A stretch of 64,000 nt of DNA from Parasphingorhabdus flavimaris. Lineage in GTDB: Bacteria > Pseudomonadota > Alphaproteobacteria > Sphingomonadales > Sphingomonadaceae. Shown piece after piece: positions 1 through 8,181 of this stretch. The DNA lies in contig NZ_JABWMH010000004.1 of the NCBI RefSeq assembly GCF_013371215.1, positions 124,001-188,000 on the forward strand. The letters are read 5' to 3'. The position numbers were made by a program, and so were the translations under genes. Numbering within the stretch: the first letter of the stretch is position 1; each line of letters opens with the position of its first letter. The notes below the pieces were generated by a model, which did no database searches, was not told the DNA's origin, and was given only the letters and a program-made list of their open reading frames with translations.

Positions 1-186
1 CTGTCCATCCGGCAGCACGAGCACCGGAACCGTGGCCTTGGGCGATGCGGCGATCATTTCTTCCGGTTTGTTGCGCAGCACGACTTCTCGCAGGCGGACC
101 GGAGTGGCGCTGACCAGCAACGCCATCCGCGCGCGCATCGCATAAGGGCAGCGCCGGAAGCTGTAGAGGACCGGCAGGTCGGTCAT
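1..186 (-). CDS. Glutathione S-transferase N-terminal domain protein (partial)
   Basis: The first 62 codons of a minus-strand gene that runs off the left edge of the window. The translation opens MTDLPVLYSFRRCPYAMRAR and continues with a beta-strand ending VPVLVL. This is the thioredoxin-like N-terminal half of a glutathione S-transferase, with CPYAMRAR at the usual active-site loop. Its ATG (186-184) overlaps the TGA of trhO (185-183), so the two are very likely one transcript. The substrate cannot be told from this fragment. Confidence 0.75.
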   Translation of the reverse strand, partial: MTDLPVLYSFRRCPYAMRARMALLVSATPVRLREVVLRNKPEEMIAASPKATVPVLVLPDGQ

Positions 187-1121
187 TCGGTCCCGAGATG
201 CTGCCGGCCGGCTGCGGCGGCTTTTTCGACCTGACGCTGGCGTTCGCGGTAGCGGGCGCGCTGTTCGTCGCTCCTCTGGTCGATGCAATGCGGACAGGCT
301 TCGCCGGGAATATAGTCCGGTGATGCGCGGTCAGCAGCGTTGAGCGGCATCCGGCAGGCATAGCATTGGCCATAATCGGCTTCGCGCAATCCGTGACCGA
401 CGGCGACCCTCTGGTCGAACAGGAAACAGTCGCCCTGCCACAGGCTTTCGGTTTCGGGGACATGTTCGAGATATTTGAGGATTCCGCCCTTGAGATGCTG
501 GACATCTTTGAAGCCCTGCGCCTTCACATAGGCGGTCGCCTTTTCACAGCGGATGCCGCCGGTGCAGAACATGGCGATCTTCGGAGCCTTCTGCGAATCC
601 TGTCGCAATTTCTCCGAAAAATCGTCGAACCAGGCAGGAAAGTCGCGGAAGCTTTCGGTGTTCGGATTGATCGCGCCGTCAAAGCTGCCGATCGCCACCT
701 CATAGGCGTTGCGCGTGTCGATCACGATCGTGTCGGGATCGGCGATCAGGTCGTTCCAGTCGGTCGGCTCGACATAAGCGCCCTTTTCGGTTGCGGCATC
801 GACGCCCTCGACGCCCATCGAGACGATTTCCTTCTTCAGCCGCACCTTCATCCGCAGGAAGGGCATCGTGCTGGCTTCGGAATATTTGACCTCGAGATCG
901 GCAAAGCGGGGCAGCGAGCGCAAGCCGTCGATCACCGCGTATATCGCGTCGGGCGCACCGGCAATCGTGCCGTTCATTCCCTCCCCGGCCAGCAATATCG
1001 TGCCTTTCAGGCCATGGTCTTCGCAGAGCGGGAGGACCTGCATGCGCAGCGCAGCAGGATCGTCGACCACGGCAAAATGATAGAGCGCGGCGACTTTTAC
1101 AGGAGTTGGAGATTCGGTCAT
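183..1121 (-). CDS. trhO: tRNA uridine(34) hydroxylase, rhodanese family
   Basis: The protein has 312 residues. Residues 1-95 form the acylphosphatase-like N-terminal domain of the YceA/UPF0176 family. A rhodanese domain covers about 122-220, with the active-site loop CTGGIRC at 186-192 (catalytic Cys186). A C-terminal zinc-ribbon-like part has Cys pairs at about 253/256 and 276/279. The family carries out prephenate-independent, O2-dependent hydroxylation of U34 in tRNA, a step toward 5-methoxy- or 5-carboxymethoxyuridine. The length and motifs are full. The gene runs first in a two-gene minus-strand unit and overlaps the downstream GST gene by 4 bp. It is divergent from pdeM across 80 bp. 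Confidence 0.88.
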   Translation of the reverse strand: MTESPTPVKVAALYHFAVVDDPAALRMQVLPLCEDHGLKGTILLAGEGMNGTIAGAPDAIYAVIDGLRSLPRFADLEVKYSEASTMPFLRMKVRLKKEIVSMGVEGVDAATEKGAYVEPTDWNDLIADPDTIVIDTRNAYEVAIGSFDGAINPNTESFRDFPAWFDDFSEKLRQDSQKAPKIAMFCTGGIRCEKATAYVKAQGFKDVQHLKGGILKYLEHVPETESLWQGDCFLFDQRVAVGHGLREADYGQCYACRMPLNAADRASPDYIPGEACPHCIDQRSDEQRARYRERQRQVEKAAAAGRQHLGTE

Positions 1122-1201
1122 GGGAGCGCATATAGGGCGGACGGGCAGGAAATTCCAACCCGGCGACTTGCATCATCTGCGTGTTCATCGCATAGCGAGC
1201 C

Positions 1202-1930
1202 ATGGTTCCCCTTCTGTTCGCCAATCACCGCTTTGATATCGTCGCGCCTGCGGCGCTCTACTGGCCGGCCAGAAATGCGCTGCTGGTGGCCGACCTCCAT
1301 CTCGAAAAAGCGAGCTTTTATGCGCGTCAGGGGCAGATGCTGCCGCCTTATGACAGCCAGGCAACGCTGGCCGAACTGGCGGAACTGGTGGACGAAACCG
1401 GGGCGACCACGGTTTTCTGCCTCGGCGACAATTATCATGATGGCGAAGGCGAGGCGCGGCTCGAACCGGAGGCGGCGAGGCGGCTGGTGACGATGACCGG
1501 CGCGCTGGAGTGGGTCTGGATCACCGGCAATCACGACCGTGACGTAGCGGGCACGTGGGGCGGGCAGGTGGTTGACGAATGGACCGGCGAGGGGCTCGCG
1601 CTCCGCCACGAGGCCAGCGCCGACAGCCTATTGCCCGAGATATCGGGCCATTATCACCCCAAATATCGCGTTGCCGTGCGCGGCCGCCATGTTTCGCGAC
1701 GCTGCTTCGTCAGAGGCCGCCATCATCTGATCATGCCCGCTTTCGGTGCACTGACTGGCGGCATGGCGGCACAGGATGCGGTGATCGAGGCCTGCGTCGG
1801 CGGTCCGGCCGAGGCGATTATCGGTCTCAAGCAGCAGCCGGTGCGATTCCCGCTGCCGTTTCGGGACATCGGCATCGAAAGGATCGATCAACCGCAGCTC
1901 GCATTGCCTCTGGCCACCACCGACCGCTGA
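1202..1930 (+). CDS. pdeM: PdeM-like metallophosphoesterase (ligase-associated DNA damage response)
   Basis: The protein has 242 residues and the calcineurin-like metal-binding motifs in order: DLHLEK (31-36), GDNYHD (75-80), GNHDR (109-113) and a later GHYHPK. The size and motifs match PdeM, a nuclease/phosphoesterase usually encoded beside an Lhr-type helicase and an ATP-dependent DNA ligase. Neither partner is present here, so the association is by sequence family only. The ATG at 1202 lies 17 bp upstream of the bioF region at its far end, so pdeM and bioFDA may be co-transcribed. A broader call would be YbjI-type metallophosphoesterase. Confidence 0.78.
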   Translation: MVPLLFANHRFDIVAPAALYWPARNALLVADLHLEKASFYARQGQMLPPYDSQATLAELAELVDETGATTVFCLGDNYHDGEGEARLEPEAARRLVTMTGALEWVWITGNHDRDVAGTWGGQVVDEWTGEGLALRHEASADSLLPEISGHYHPKYRVAVRGRHVSRRCFVRGRHHLIMPAFGALTGGMAAQDAVIEACVGGPAEAIIGLKQQPVRFPLPFRDIGIERIDQPQLALPLATTDR

Positions 1931-1947
1931 CTGCTAACGGCGCGGAC

Positions 1948-3090
1948 ATGGATCGATTCGCACCTTATCGCGCGCAACTGGACGCGCTGGAAACAGCAGG
2001 CCGCAAGCGGCGATTGTCGGTGCCGGCGGGCCGGGATTTCTCGTCCAACGATTATCTCGGCCTGTCGCGCAGCCCCTATCTCAGGCAGGTTGCGCAAAAT
2101 GCGATCGCCGATGGCATCGCGCACGGATCGGGCGGGTCGCGGCTGCTGGGCGGCAATCATCCCGAACATGAAGCGCTCGAAAGCTTCGCCGCAAGCCATT
2201 ATGGCGCGGAATCCAGCCTGTTCTTCGGTTCCGGCTTTGCTGCCAATGTCGCCCTGTTCGCGACCCTGCCGCAGACCGGCGATCTGGTGCTGTATGACGA
2301 ATATGTCCACGCCAGCGTTCATGACGGCATGAAACTGGGACGGGCCGAATACCGGTCGTTCCGCCACAATGATTGCGACGCGGTCGAGCGGGAAATCCGG
2401 GCGTGGCGGGCGGCGGGCGGCAGAGGAACCGCCTGGATCGCGGCGGAGAGCCTCTACAGCATGGACGGCGACCGCGCGCCCTTGGCCGAGCTGGCGCGGA
2501 CCGCCGACATTCATGACGCCATCCTGGTGATCGACGAGGCCCATGCGGTCGGAGTCTACGGAAAAGGGGGCATTGGCCTGTCTGGAGATCTGGGTCATCG
2601 CGAGAATGTCATCATTTTGCGCACCTTTGGCAAGGCCCTCGGCGGCGAAGGCGGCTTGCTGACCATGGCGACGATCCTGCGCGAATTTTTTATCAACCGC
2701 GCGCGGCCATTCATTTTCTCGACCGCGCCGAGCCCGTTGACCGCGCATCTGGCGCATCACGCGATCGCGCATGTCGCGGACAACCCTTCCCTGCAGGCCG
2801 GTCTGGCAAGCCATATCGCGCTGGCGCGGGACTGTTTCGCAGGGCTTTCGCTGGGAGACCATCAGGACAGCCAGATTTTTCCCGTCATAATCGGCGAAGA
2901 CCGGGTCGCGGTGGATGTGGCGGCAAGGTTGCAGCGCCAGGGGTTTGACGTCCGCGCCATTCGCCCGCCGACCGTGCCAGCCGGAACCGCGCGGTTGCGC
3001 ATTTCGCTGACTCTCAACGTCACCGAGGCCGATATCAGGAGCCTTGCGACCGCATTGCACGACGCACTGGCCATGGAGAAAGCCGCATGA
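1948..3090 (+). CDS. bioF: 8-amino-7-oxononanoate synthase
   Basis: A PLP-dependent alpha-oxoamine synthase of 380 residues that condenses pimeloyl-thioester with L-alanine, giving 8-amino-7-oxononanoate for biotin synthesis. Visible features are SNDYLGL (33-39), GSGGSRLLGG (60-69), DEAHA (196-200, binding the cofactor ring) and the Schiff-base lysine in RTFGKALGG (about K229). The frame stays open upstream, but MDRFAPY at 1948 is the start that gives the normal family length and it follows the pdeM stop by 17 bp. It overlaps bioD by ATGA at 3087-3090, which implies translational coupling. Neither bioC nor bioH is nearby. Confidence 0.93.
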   Translation: MDRFAPYRAQLDALETAGRKRRLSVPAGRDFSSNDYLGLSRSPYLRQVAQNAIADGIAHGSGGSRLLGGNHPEHEALESFAASHYGAESSLFFGSGFAANVALFATLPQTGDLVLYDEYVHASVHDGMKLGRAEYRSFRHNDCDAVEREIRAWRAAGGRGTAWIAAESLYSMDGDRAPLAELARTADIHDAILVIDEAHAVGVYGKGGIGLSGDLGHRENVIILRTFGKALGGEGGLLTMATILREFFINRARPFIFSTAPSPLTAHLAHHAIAHVADNPSLQAGLASHIALARDCFAGLSLGDHQDSQIFPVIIGEDRVAVDVAARLQRQGFDVRAIRPPTVPAGTARLRISLTLNVTEADIRSLATALHDALAMEKAA

Positions 3091-3716
3091 GCGGGACATT
3101 TGTCATCACCGGTACCGACACCGATATCGGCAAGACCGTCTTTGCCGCCGCGCTCACCGCGGCTTTGGGCGGATATTACTGGAAGCCGGTGCAGGCCGGG
3201 CTGGCGGACGAAACCGACAGCCAGGCCGTGGCGCGGATCGGCGGCGTCGATCCTGGCAGGATATTGCCCGAGCGCCACCGGCTGACGATTCCCGCTTCGC
3301 CGCATTTTTCGGCGGCAGAGGAAGGCGTTGCAATTGCGCGCGATGATTTCGTCATTCCCGACGTCGACGGCCCGCTGGTCATCGAGGGCGCCGGCGGCGC
3401 GCTGGTGCCGGTCAATCCGGAGCTGCTGTTCGCCGACCTGTTCGCCGATTGGGGCCTGCCGGTGATCATTGTCGCTTCGACCAGATTGGGAACGATCAAC
3501 CACAGCCTGTTGACGATCGAGGCGCTAGGCCGGCGCGGCGTGCCGGTCCACGGCGTGGCCTTTACCGGCCCGGAGAATGTCGACAGCGAGCAGACCATCT
3601 GCCGGATCGGCAATGTCCGCCATCTCGGGCGTCTGCCGTGGATCGACAGGCTTGAGCCGGATGACGTCAAGACAGCCTTTGACTCCCACTTCAATCTGGC
3701 GGATTTTGCAATATGA
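3087..3716 (+). CDS. bioD: ATP-dependent dethiobiotin synthetase
   Basis: The protein has 209 residues. The Walker A loop GTDTDIGKT lies at residues 9-17, and IEGAGGALVPV carries the conserved glycine-rich substrate loop. The enzyme closes the ureido ring of dethiobiotin from 7,8-diaminononanoate, CO2 and ATP in the cytosol. The start overlaps the bioF stop and the stop overlaps the bioA start, both as ATGA. This places it in the middle of a tightly coupled bioFDA operon. The length is normal and all motifs are intact. Confidence 0.93.
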   Translation: MSGTFVITGTDTDIGKTVFAAALTAALGGYYWKPVQAGLADETDSQAVARIGGVDPGRILPERHRLTIPASPHFSAAEEGVAIARDDFVIPDVDGPLVIEGAGGALVPVNPELLFADLFADWGLPVIIVASTRLGTINHSLLTIEALGRRGVPVHGVAFTGPENVDSEQTICRIGNVRHLGRLPWIDRLEPDDVKTAFDSHFNLADFAI

Positions 3717-4978
3717 GCATCAATATCTGGCACCCGTTCACCCAGCACGGCCTCGGTGAACCGATTCCGGAGATCGCCCGGGCCGAGGGCGCGGCGCTTT
3801 ACCGGGCGGACGGCACCCGGATCATCGACGCGATATCGAGCTGGTGGGTGCAGACCCATGGTCATTGCCATCCCGCTATCGTCGGCGCGATCCAGGAGCA
3901 GAGCGCCCGGCTTGACCAGATGATCTTTGCCGGGTGGACGCATGAACCGGCCCGCAAGCTGGCCGACGGGCTCTCGGAATTCCTGCCCGATTCCCTCCAG
4001 CATATTTTCTTTTCCGACAGCGGCTCGACGGCGGTCGAGGTCGCGCTGAAAATGGCGCTCGGCTATTGGCATAATCGCGGCGAGGCTCGCCAGAAGATCC
4101 TGGTGATGGAGCATAGCTATCATGGCGACACGATCGGCGCGATGTCGGTCGGTGCGCGTGGCGTGTTCAACCAGGCTTATGCGCCGCTGTTGTTCGACGT
4201 CGGCACAATCGCCTTTCCGGAAGCCGGAGCCGAGCAGCGAGCGCTGGACCAGCTCGAAGCCTATTGCAGCGACAAGGATCATCGGCCGGCCGCGCTGATC
4301 GTCGAGCCGCTGGTCCTCGGCGCGGGAGGCATGAAAATATATAGTAGCTTCATCTTGAAGCAGATGGCGGATATCTGCCGCAAACATGATGTCCTGTTCA
4401 TCGCCGATGAAGTGATGACCGGATGGGGCCGCACCGGCACCGTCTTTGCCTGCGAACAGGCGAGCGTCGAACCGGATATAATGTGCATGGCCAAGGGGCT
4501 GACCGGCGGCATCATCCCGCTGGCGGTTACCGCTGCCACGGACGCGATTTATCAGGCGCATTATTCGCAAGACCGCGCGCAGATGTTCTTCCACTCGAGC
4601 AGCTTTACCGCCAATCCGATCGCCTGCGCGGCCGCCAATGCCAATCTGGCGATCTGGCGCGACGAGCCGGTCCAGCAACGGATCGATGCGATCATCGCTT
4701 CGCATCGCGCGTTCTCGGACCGCCTGGCGGACAGGTCTGCCGTCAGCGGATTGCGCCAGTGCGGCACCATCCTGGCGTTTGAATTCGACGATGGTGCAGG
4801 TGGCTATATGTCCAGCCTGGGACCGGAACTCCTGCGGTTTTTCCGGGATCGCAACATTTTACTTCGGCCATTGGGCAATACGGTTTACATCATGCCTCCA
4901 TATTGCATCGACGGCGAGGATCTGAATTCGGTTTATGGCGTTATTGAACAAGCTGTCGACCATTTCGGTAATCGCTGA
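3713..4978 (+). CDS. bioA: Adenosylmethionine-8-amino-7-oxononanoate aminotransferase
   Basis: A class III PLP aminotransferase of 421 residues. The N-terminal WHPFTQ box is typical of BioA, ISSWWVQTHGH provides the substrate-pocket tryptophans, DEVMTGWGRTG holds the PLP-binding aspartate, and the Schiff-base lysine is in MAKGLTGG (about K261). It converts 8-amino-7-oxononanoate to 7,8-diaminononanoate using S-adenosylmethionine as amino donor. It is the last gene of the bioFDA operon. Its TGA stop lies inside the 5' arm of the transcription terminator that follows. bioB is not in this window. Confidence 0.94.
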   Translation: MSINIWHPFTQHGLGEPIPEIARAEGAALYRADGTRIIDAISSWWVQTHGHCHPAIVGAIQEQSARLDQMIFAGWTHEPARKLADGLSEFLPDSLQHIFFSDSGSTAVEVALKMALGYWHNRGEARQKILVMEHSYHGDTIGAMSVGARGVFNQAYAPLLFDVGTIAFPEAGAEQRALDQLEAYCSDKDHRPAALIVEPLVLGAGGMKIYSSFILKQMADICRKHDVLFIADEVMTGWGRTGTVFACEQASVEPDIMCMAKGLTGGIIPLAVTAATDAIYQAHYSQDRAQMFFHSSSFTANPIACAAANANLAIWRDEPVQQRIDAIIASHRAFSDRLADRSAVSGLRQCGTILAFEFDDGAGGYMSSLGPELLRFFRDRNILLRPLGNTVYIMPPYCIDGEDLNSVYGVIEQAVDHFGNR

Positions 4979-5002
4979 GCCTGCGGCTCAGCAAAGTTTT
5001 TT
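4974..5002 (+). terminator. Rho-independent terminator of the bio operon
   Basis: A perfect 8-bp stem, GCTGAGCC / GGCTCAGC, with a 3-nt TGC loop (4974-4992), is followed by AAAG and six T (4997-5002). The stop codon of bioA (4976-4978) is part of the stem. Confidence 0.88.
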
Positions 5003-5035
5003 GCATAAGCCGGAAAAACCCGCCAAGGATAGATC

Positions 5036-6874
5036 ATGGAAATAGTAGATTCACTCATGGTCAAGATCGCGCTGATCGGCCTGCTCGGTATCGGCGCCCA
5101 GTGGATAGCCTGGCGGACGGGTCGTCCGGCTATTGCGCTGATGCTGATTGTCGGCATCATCGCCGGACCGATATTGGGGATCATCGATCCCGAACGCGAT
5201 TTCGGGGCCTTGCAGGAACCGATCATCAAGCTGGCGGTTGCCGTGATCCTGTTCGAGGGCGGGCTGAGCCTGAACTTCCGCGAGCTGCGGCAAGCGGGCG
5301 GTGCGGTTACCGCGATGGTGTTCGTCGCCGGACCGATTGCCTGGGTGCTGGGCACCGCTGCGGCCCATTATGGCGCGGGTCTGTCCTGGGAAATATCGGC
5401 GCTGCTTGGCGGTATCATGATCGTTACCGGTCCCACCGTGATCGGTCCGATGCTCCGGACTTTGCGGGTCCCGTCCCGGGTGCGCAACATCCTGAAATGG
5501 GAAGGGATCGTCAACGATCCGATCGGCGCTCTGCTTGCCGTCGGCATCTACGCCTATATCACCTACGAAGGCCCGGACGCCAATATCGCGGTCATCAGCA
5601 TGGATGTGCTGGCCGCCAGCTTCATCGCCGGACTGATCGGTGCGGGGCTTGGCTTTGCTCTTACCTGGCTATTTCCACGAGGCAAAGTTCCGGAATATCT
5701 CAAGGCCCCGTTCCTGCTGGTCACCGTCATCTTCGGTTTTGTCATCGCCGATCTGATCAAACATGAAACCGGGCTGATCACGGTCACCGTGATGGGTATC
5801 GTGATGGCCAACCGGCAGATCTACTCGAGCCAGGCGCTCTACCGGTTCAAGGAAGATTTGGCAGTCTTGCTCATCTCCGGCGTGTTCATCATTTTGTCCG
5901 CCACGCTCGACTGGGAAACGGTCCAGCAGTTCCGGCCGCAATTTGTCATTTTCCTGATCCTGCTTTTGTTCGTTGTCCGGCCGATTTCAGTGCTGGTCGC
6001 GCTGCTGTTCAGTTCGGTGCCGTGGCGCGAGCGACTGTTTATCGCCTGGATCGCGCCGCGCGGTATCGTCGCGGTCGCGATCACCGGCCTGTTCGCCATT
6101 CGCCTCGTCGACTACGGATTTCCCGGCGCCGAGGCGCTGGTCCCGCTCAGCTTTGCGGTCGTCATCGCGACGATTTTTGCCCATGGCTTTTCTGCTTCAT
6201 GGGTAGCCGAGCGGCTGGGGATTTCGGAAGGCAAGGGCGAGGGCATATTGATTGCCGGTGCCAATCGCTGGTCGATTTCTCTCGGCAAGATGCTGAAATC
6301 GCTCGATATTGAAGTGTTGGTGACCGACAATAGCAAATTCGCCCTGCGCCGGGCGCGCAGCGAAGGTCTCGCCGTCCGCCACGGCGATGTGCTCGACGAG
6401 GCGCATAATGACAATATCGATATGGGCGAATTCCAGCATCTCATCGCCGCCACCGACAATGACAGCCAGAACCAGCTGATCACCGCCGATCTGGGTCCGG
6501 AAATGGGCTATGAACAGATCAGCCGGCTGGCCAATGACGGACAGAGCAAGAGCCGCGTCGGCCATGGCCGGCTATTGTTCGAATCCGGCACCGATTTCGG
6601 CACTTTGCTCGACCGTGACCTGGCCGGCTGGCGATTCAGCAAGACCAATATCACCGAGAAATTCACCGTCGAGGATTACCGCAAGAATCTCGAAACCGAC
6701 GAGGAACCGCTGGCTGTTTTCAAGCCGGACCGGCGACTGCTGTTTTTCGCGACCGATGCCCGGCCGGTAATCGAGGATGGCGATGTCGTCATCAGCTATG
6801 TTGCCCCGGACACACCGGAAGAGCGCAAGGCAGACCGCGCCGCCAAGGAGAGCGAGAAAAACGGCGAAAGCTGA
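5036..6874 (+). CDS. CPA1-type sodium/proton antiporter with C-terminal TrkA-N-like domain
   Basis: The protein has 612 residues. Residues 1-390 are a hydrophobic block of about 12-13 membrane segments of the Na+/H+ exchanger family, containing FEGGLSL and the ion-binding-type motif GIVNDPIGALL. From about residue 400 a Rossmann-like domain (GILIAGANRWSISLGKML) resembles TrkA-N/KefC regulatory domains that bind nucleotides, followed by a charged tail. It probably exchanges monovalent cations for protons across the inner membrane. The start has an AAGGA site 9 nt upstream, directly after the bio terminator, so it is a separate unit. Which ion is moved cannot be read from the sequence. It ends back to back with the convergent yggS-type gene. 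Confidence 0.82.
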   Translation: MEIVDSLMVKIALIGLLGIGAQWIAWRTGRPAIALMLIVGIIAGPILGIIDPERDFGALQEPIIKLAVAVILFEGGLSLNFRELRQAGGAVTAMVFVAGPIAWVLGTAAAHYGAGLSWEISALLGGIMIVTGPTVIGPMLRTLRVPSRVRNILKWEGIVNDPIGALLAVGIYAYITYEGPDANIAVISMDVLAASFIAGLIGAGLGFALTWLFPRGKVPEYLKAPFLLVTVIFGFVIADLIKHETGLITVTVMGIVMANRQIYSSQALYRFKEDLAVLLISGVFIILSATLDWETVQQFRPQFVIFLILLLFVVRPISVLVALLFSSVPWRERLFIAWIAPRGIVAVAITGLFAIRLVDYGFPGAEALVPLSFAVVIATIFAHGFSASWVAERLGISEGKGEGILIAGANRWSISLGKMLKSLDIEVLVTDNSKFALRRARSEGLAVRHGDVLDEAHNDNIDMGEFQHLIAATDNDSQNQLITADLGPEMGYEQISRLANDGQSKSRVGHGRLLFESGTDFGTLLDRDLAGWRFSKTNITEKFTVEDYRKNLETDEEPLAVFKPDRRLLFFATDARPVIEDGDVVISYVAPDTPEERKADRAAKESEKNGES

Positions 6875-7564
6875 TCAGGTCTGGTTTGTTTCCCGGGGTC
6901 CGAACAGGGCCGTGCCAACGCGGATATGGGTCGCGCCGAGCTTGATCGCCTTTTCGAAATCTCCGGACATTCCCATGCTGAGTCCGTCCAGACCGTTGTC
7001 GCGAGCGAGTTTGGCCAGCAGAGCAAAATAGGGCATCGCATTGGTGCCCTCTGGCGGTACCGCCATCAGACCGGCGACCTTGATGCCGGCGTCGCGCAAC
7101 TGCTGCAGCATCTGGGGAACCGCAGCGATATCGCAGCCGCCCTTTTGCGACTCTTCACCGATATTGACCTGCAGGAAGCAAGGTGGGTGGCGGTCCTGAC
7201 GGTCCATTTCCTTACCCAGCGCCTTGACCAGCGACATGCGGTCGACCGAGTGGATATAGTCGAACAGCGCCACGGCTTCTGCCGCCTTGTTGGATTGCAA
7301 CTGGCCGATCATGTGCAACTCGACGTCGGGATATTCCGCTTTCAAGGCCGGCCACTTCTCCGCGGCTTCCTGAACCCGGTTCTCGCCGAAAACGCGATGA
7401 CCCGATTCGAGAAGCGGACGGATCTCGTCGCTGCTGCGGGTTTTCGACACCGCGACAAGCGCGACTTCATCGGCCTTGCGGCCCGCAATCTTCGCAGATT
7501 TCTCGATCTTGCGGCCAATCTCGTCGAGCGGGGGGTTTTCCAATTTCTTACCTGTCACTGTCAT
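6875..7564 (-). CDS. YggS/PLPBP family pyridoxal-phosphate homeostasis protein
   Basis: The protein has 229 residues of the alanine-racemase-like TIM-barrel fold. The PLP lysine is in VALVAVSKTRS (about K41), followed by FGENRVQEA, IGQLQSNK, SVDR and the phosphate-binding GMSGDFEKAI / THIRVGTALFG segments. Family members bind PLP without a known catalytic reaction and balance the vitamin B6 and amino-acid pools. Its TGA (6877-6875) abuts the TGA of the convergent antiporter gene with no gap. It is monocistronic as far as can be seen. Confidence 0.9.
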   Translation of the reverse strand: MTVTGKKLENPPLDEIGRKIEKSAKIAGRKADEVALVAVSKTRSSDEIRPLLESGHRVFGENRVQEAAEKWPALKAEYPDVELHMIGQLQSNKAAEAVALFDYIHSVDRMSLVKALGKEMDRQDRHPPCFLQVNIGEESQKGGCDIAAVPQMLQQLRDAGIKVAGLMAVPPEGTNAMPYFALLAKLARDNGLDGLSMGMSGDFEKAIKLGATHIRVGTALFGPRETNQT

Positions 7565-7599
7565 TCTCTTTCGCCAAGCATGCGTCTATAGGCACGCTT

Positions 7600-8175
7600 A
7601 TGTTGCGAGACCAGCCCTCCACCGTTTTGCCTGAGCCGGCGGGTTTCGCGTTACCGCAAATATGGCTGTTCACCGACAAGCGCAACGACCGCGATCTGGA
7701 CCGGACGATCTTGCGATTGCCGCGCGGGAGCGGGATAATCTTTCGCCACTATCATCTCGACGAACAATCGCGGCGTCAGCGGTTTGAATCGGTCAGGAAG
7801 ACTGCCCGGCGGCGCGGGCATATGGTGTTTCTCGCCGGATCACCGGCGCTGGCCAGACGCTGGCGCGCCGATGGCGTTCATGGCCGGCATTCCCGCCGCG
7901 CGCTGAACCGCGGGCTGCTGCACAGCGCGCCGGTCCATAATGCGCAGGAAATCCATCAGGCGAACCGCGCCGGTGCCGCGATATATTTTCTTTCACCCGT
8001 CTTTGCGACAAGATCGCACCCCGGCCAGCGCCCGCTCAATCCGGCGCAAGTCCGGAGGCTTGCGGCCTTGTGCAACGGTGTGGTCATATTTCTCGGCGGG
8101 ATGAATCAGCGCCGCTACCGGGCGCGCAAAAATAGCTCGTCCCATGGCTGGGCGGCAATCGATGCTTTAAGCTGA
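7600..8175 (+). CDS. Thiamine phosphate synthase-like protein (ThiE/TenI superfamily)
   Basis: The protein has 191 residues. A TIM-barrel pattern of the ThiE/TenI type can be followed: IWLFTDKRN, GIIFRHYH, MVFLAG, ADGVHGRH, SAPVHNAQEI, YFLSPVFATRSHPGQRPL and VIFLGGMN. The product-loop motif SPVF.T.SHPG is retained. Other parts are unusually rich in arginine and histidine, and the DD metal-site pattern of true ThiE is not evident. It may be a divergent thiamine phosphate synthase or a TenI-like protein without that activity. It stands alone between a divergent yggS-type gene and a convergent barrel-protein gene, away from other thi genes. Confidence 0.6.
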   Translation: MLRDQPSTVLPEPAGFALPQIWLFTDKRNDRDLDRTILRLPRGSGIIFRHYHLDEQSRRQRFESVRKTARRRGHMVFLAGSPALARRWRADGVHGRHSRRALNRGLLHSAPVHNAQEIHQANRAGAAIYFLSPVFATRSHPGQRPLNPAQVRRLAALCNGVVIFLGGMNQRRYRARKNSSSHGWAAIDALS

Positions 8176-8181
8176 CAGGGT

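Noticed and set aside
1552-1557. CACGTG in pdeM as a parS core
   Set aside because: The flanks do not form the 16-bp palindrome. The same applies to CACGTG at 14546-14551 in msrB.
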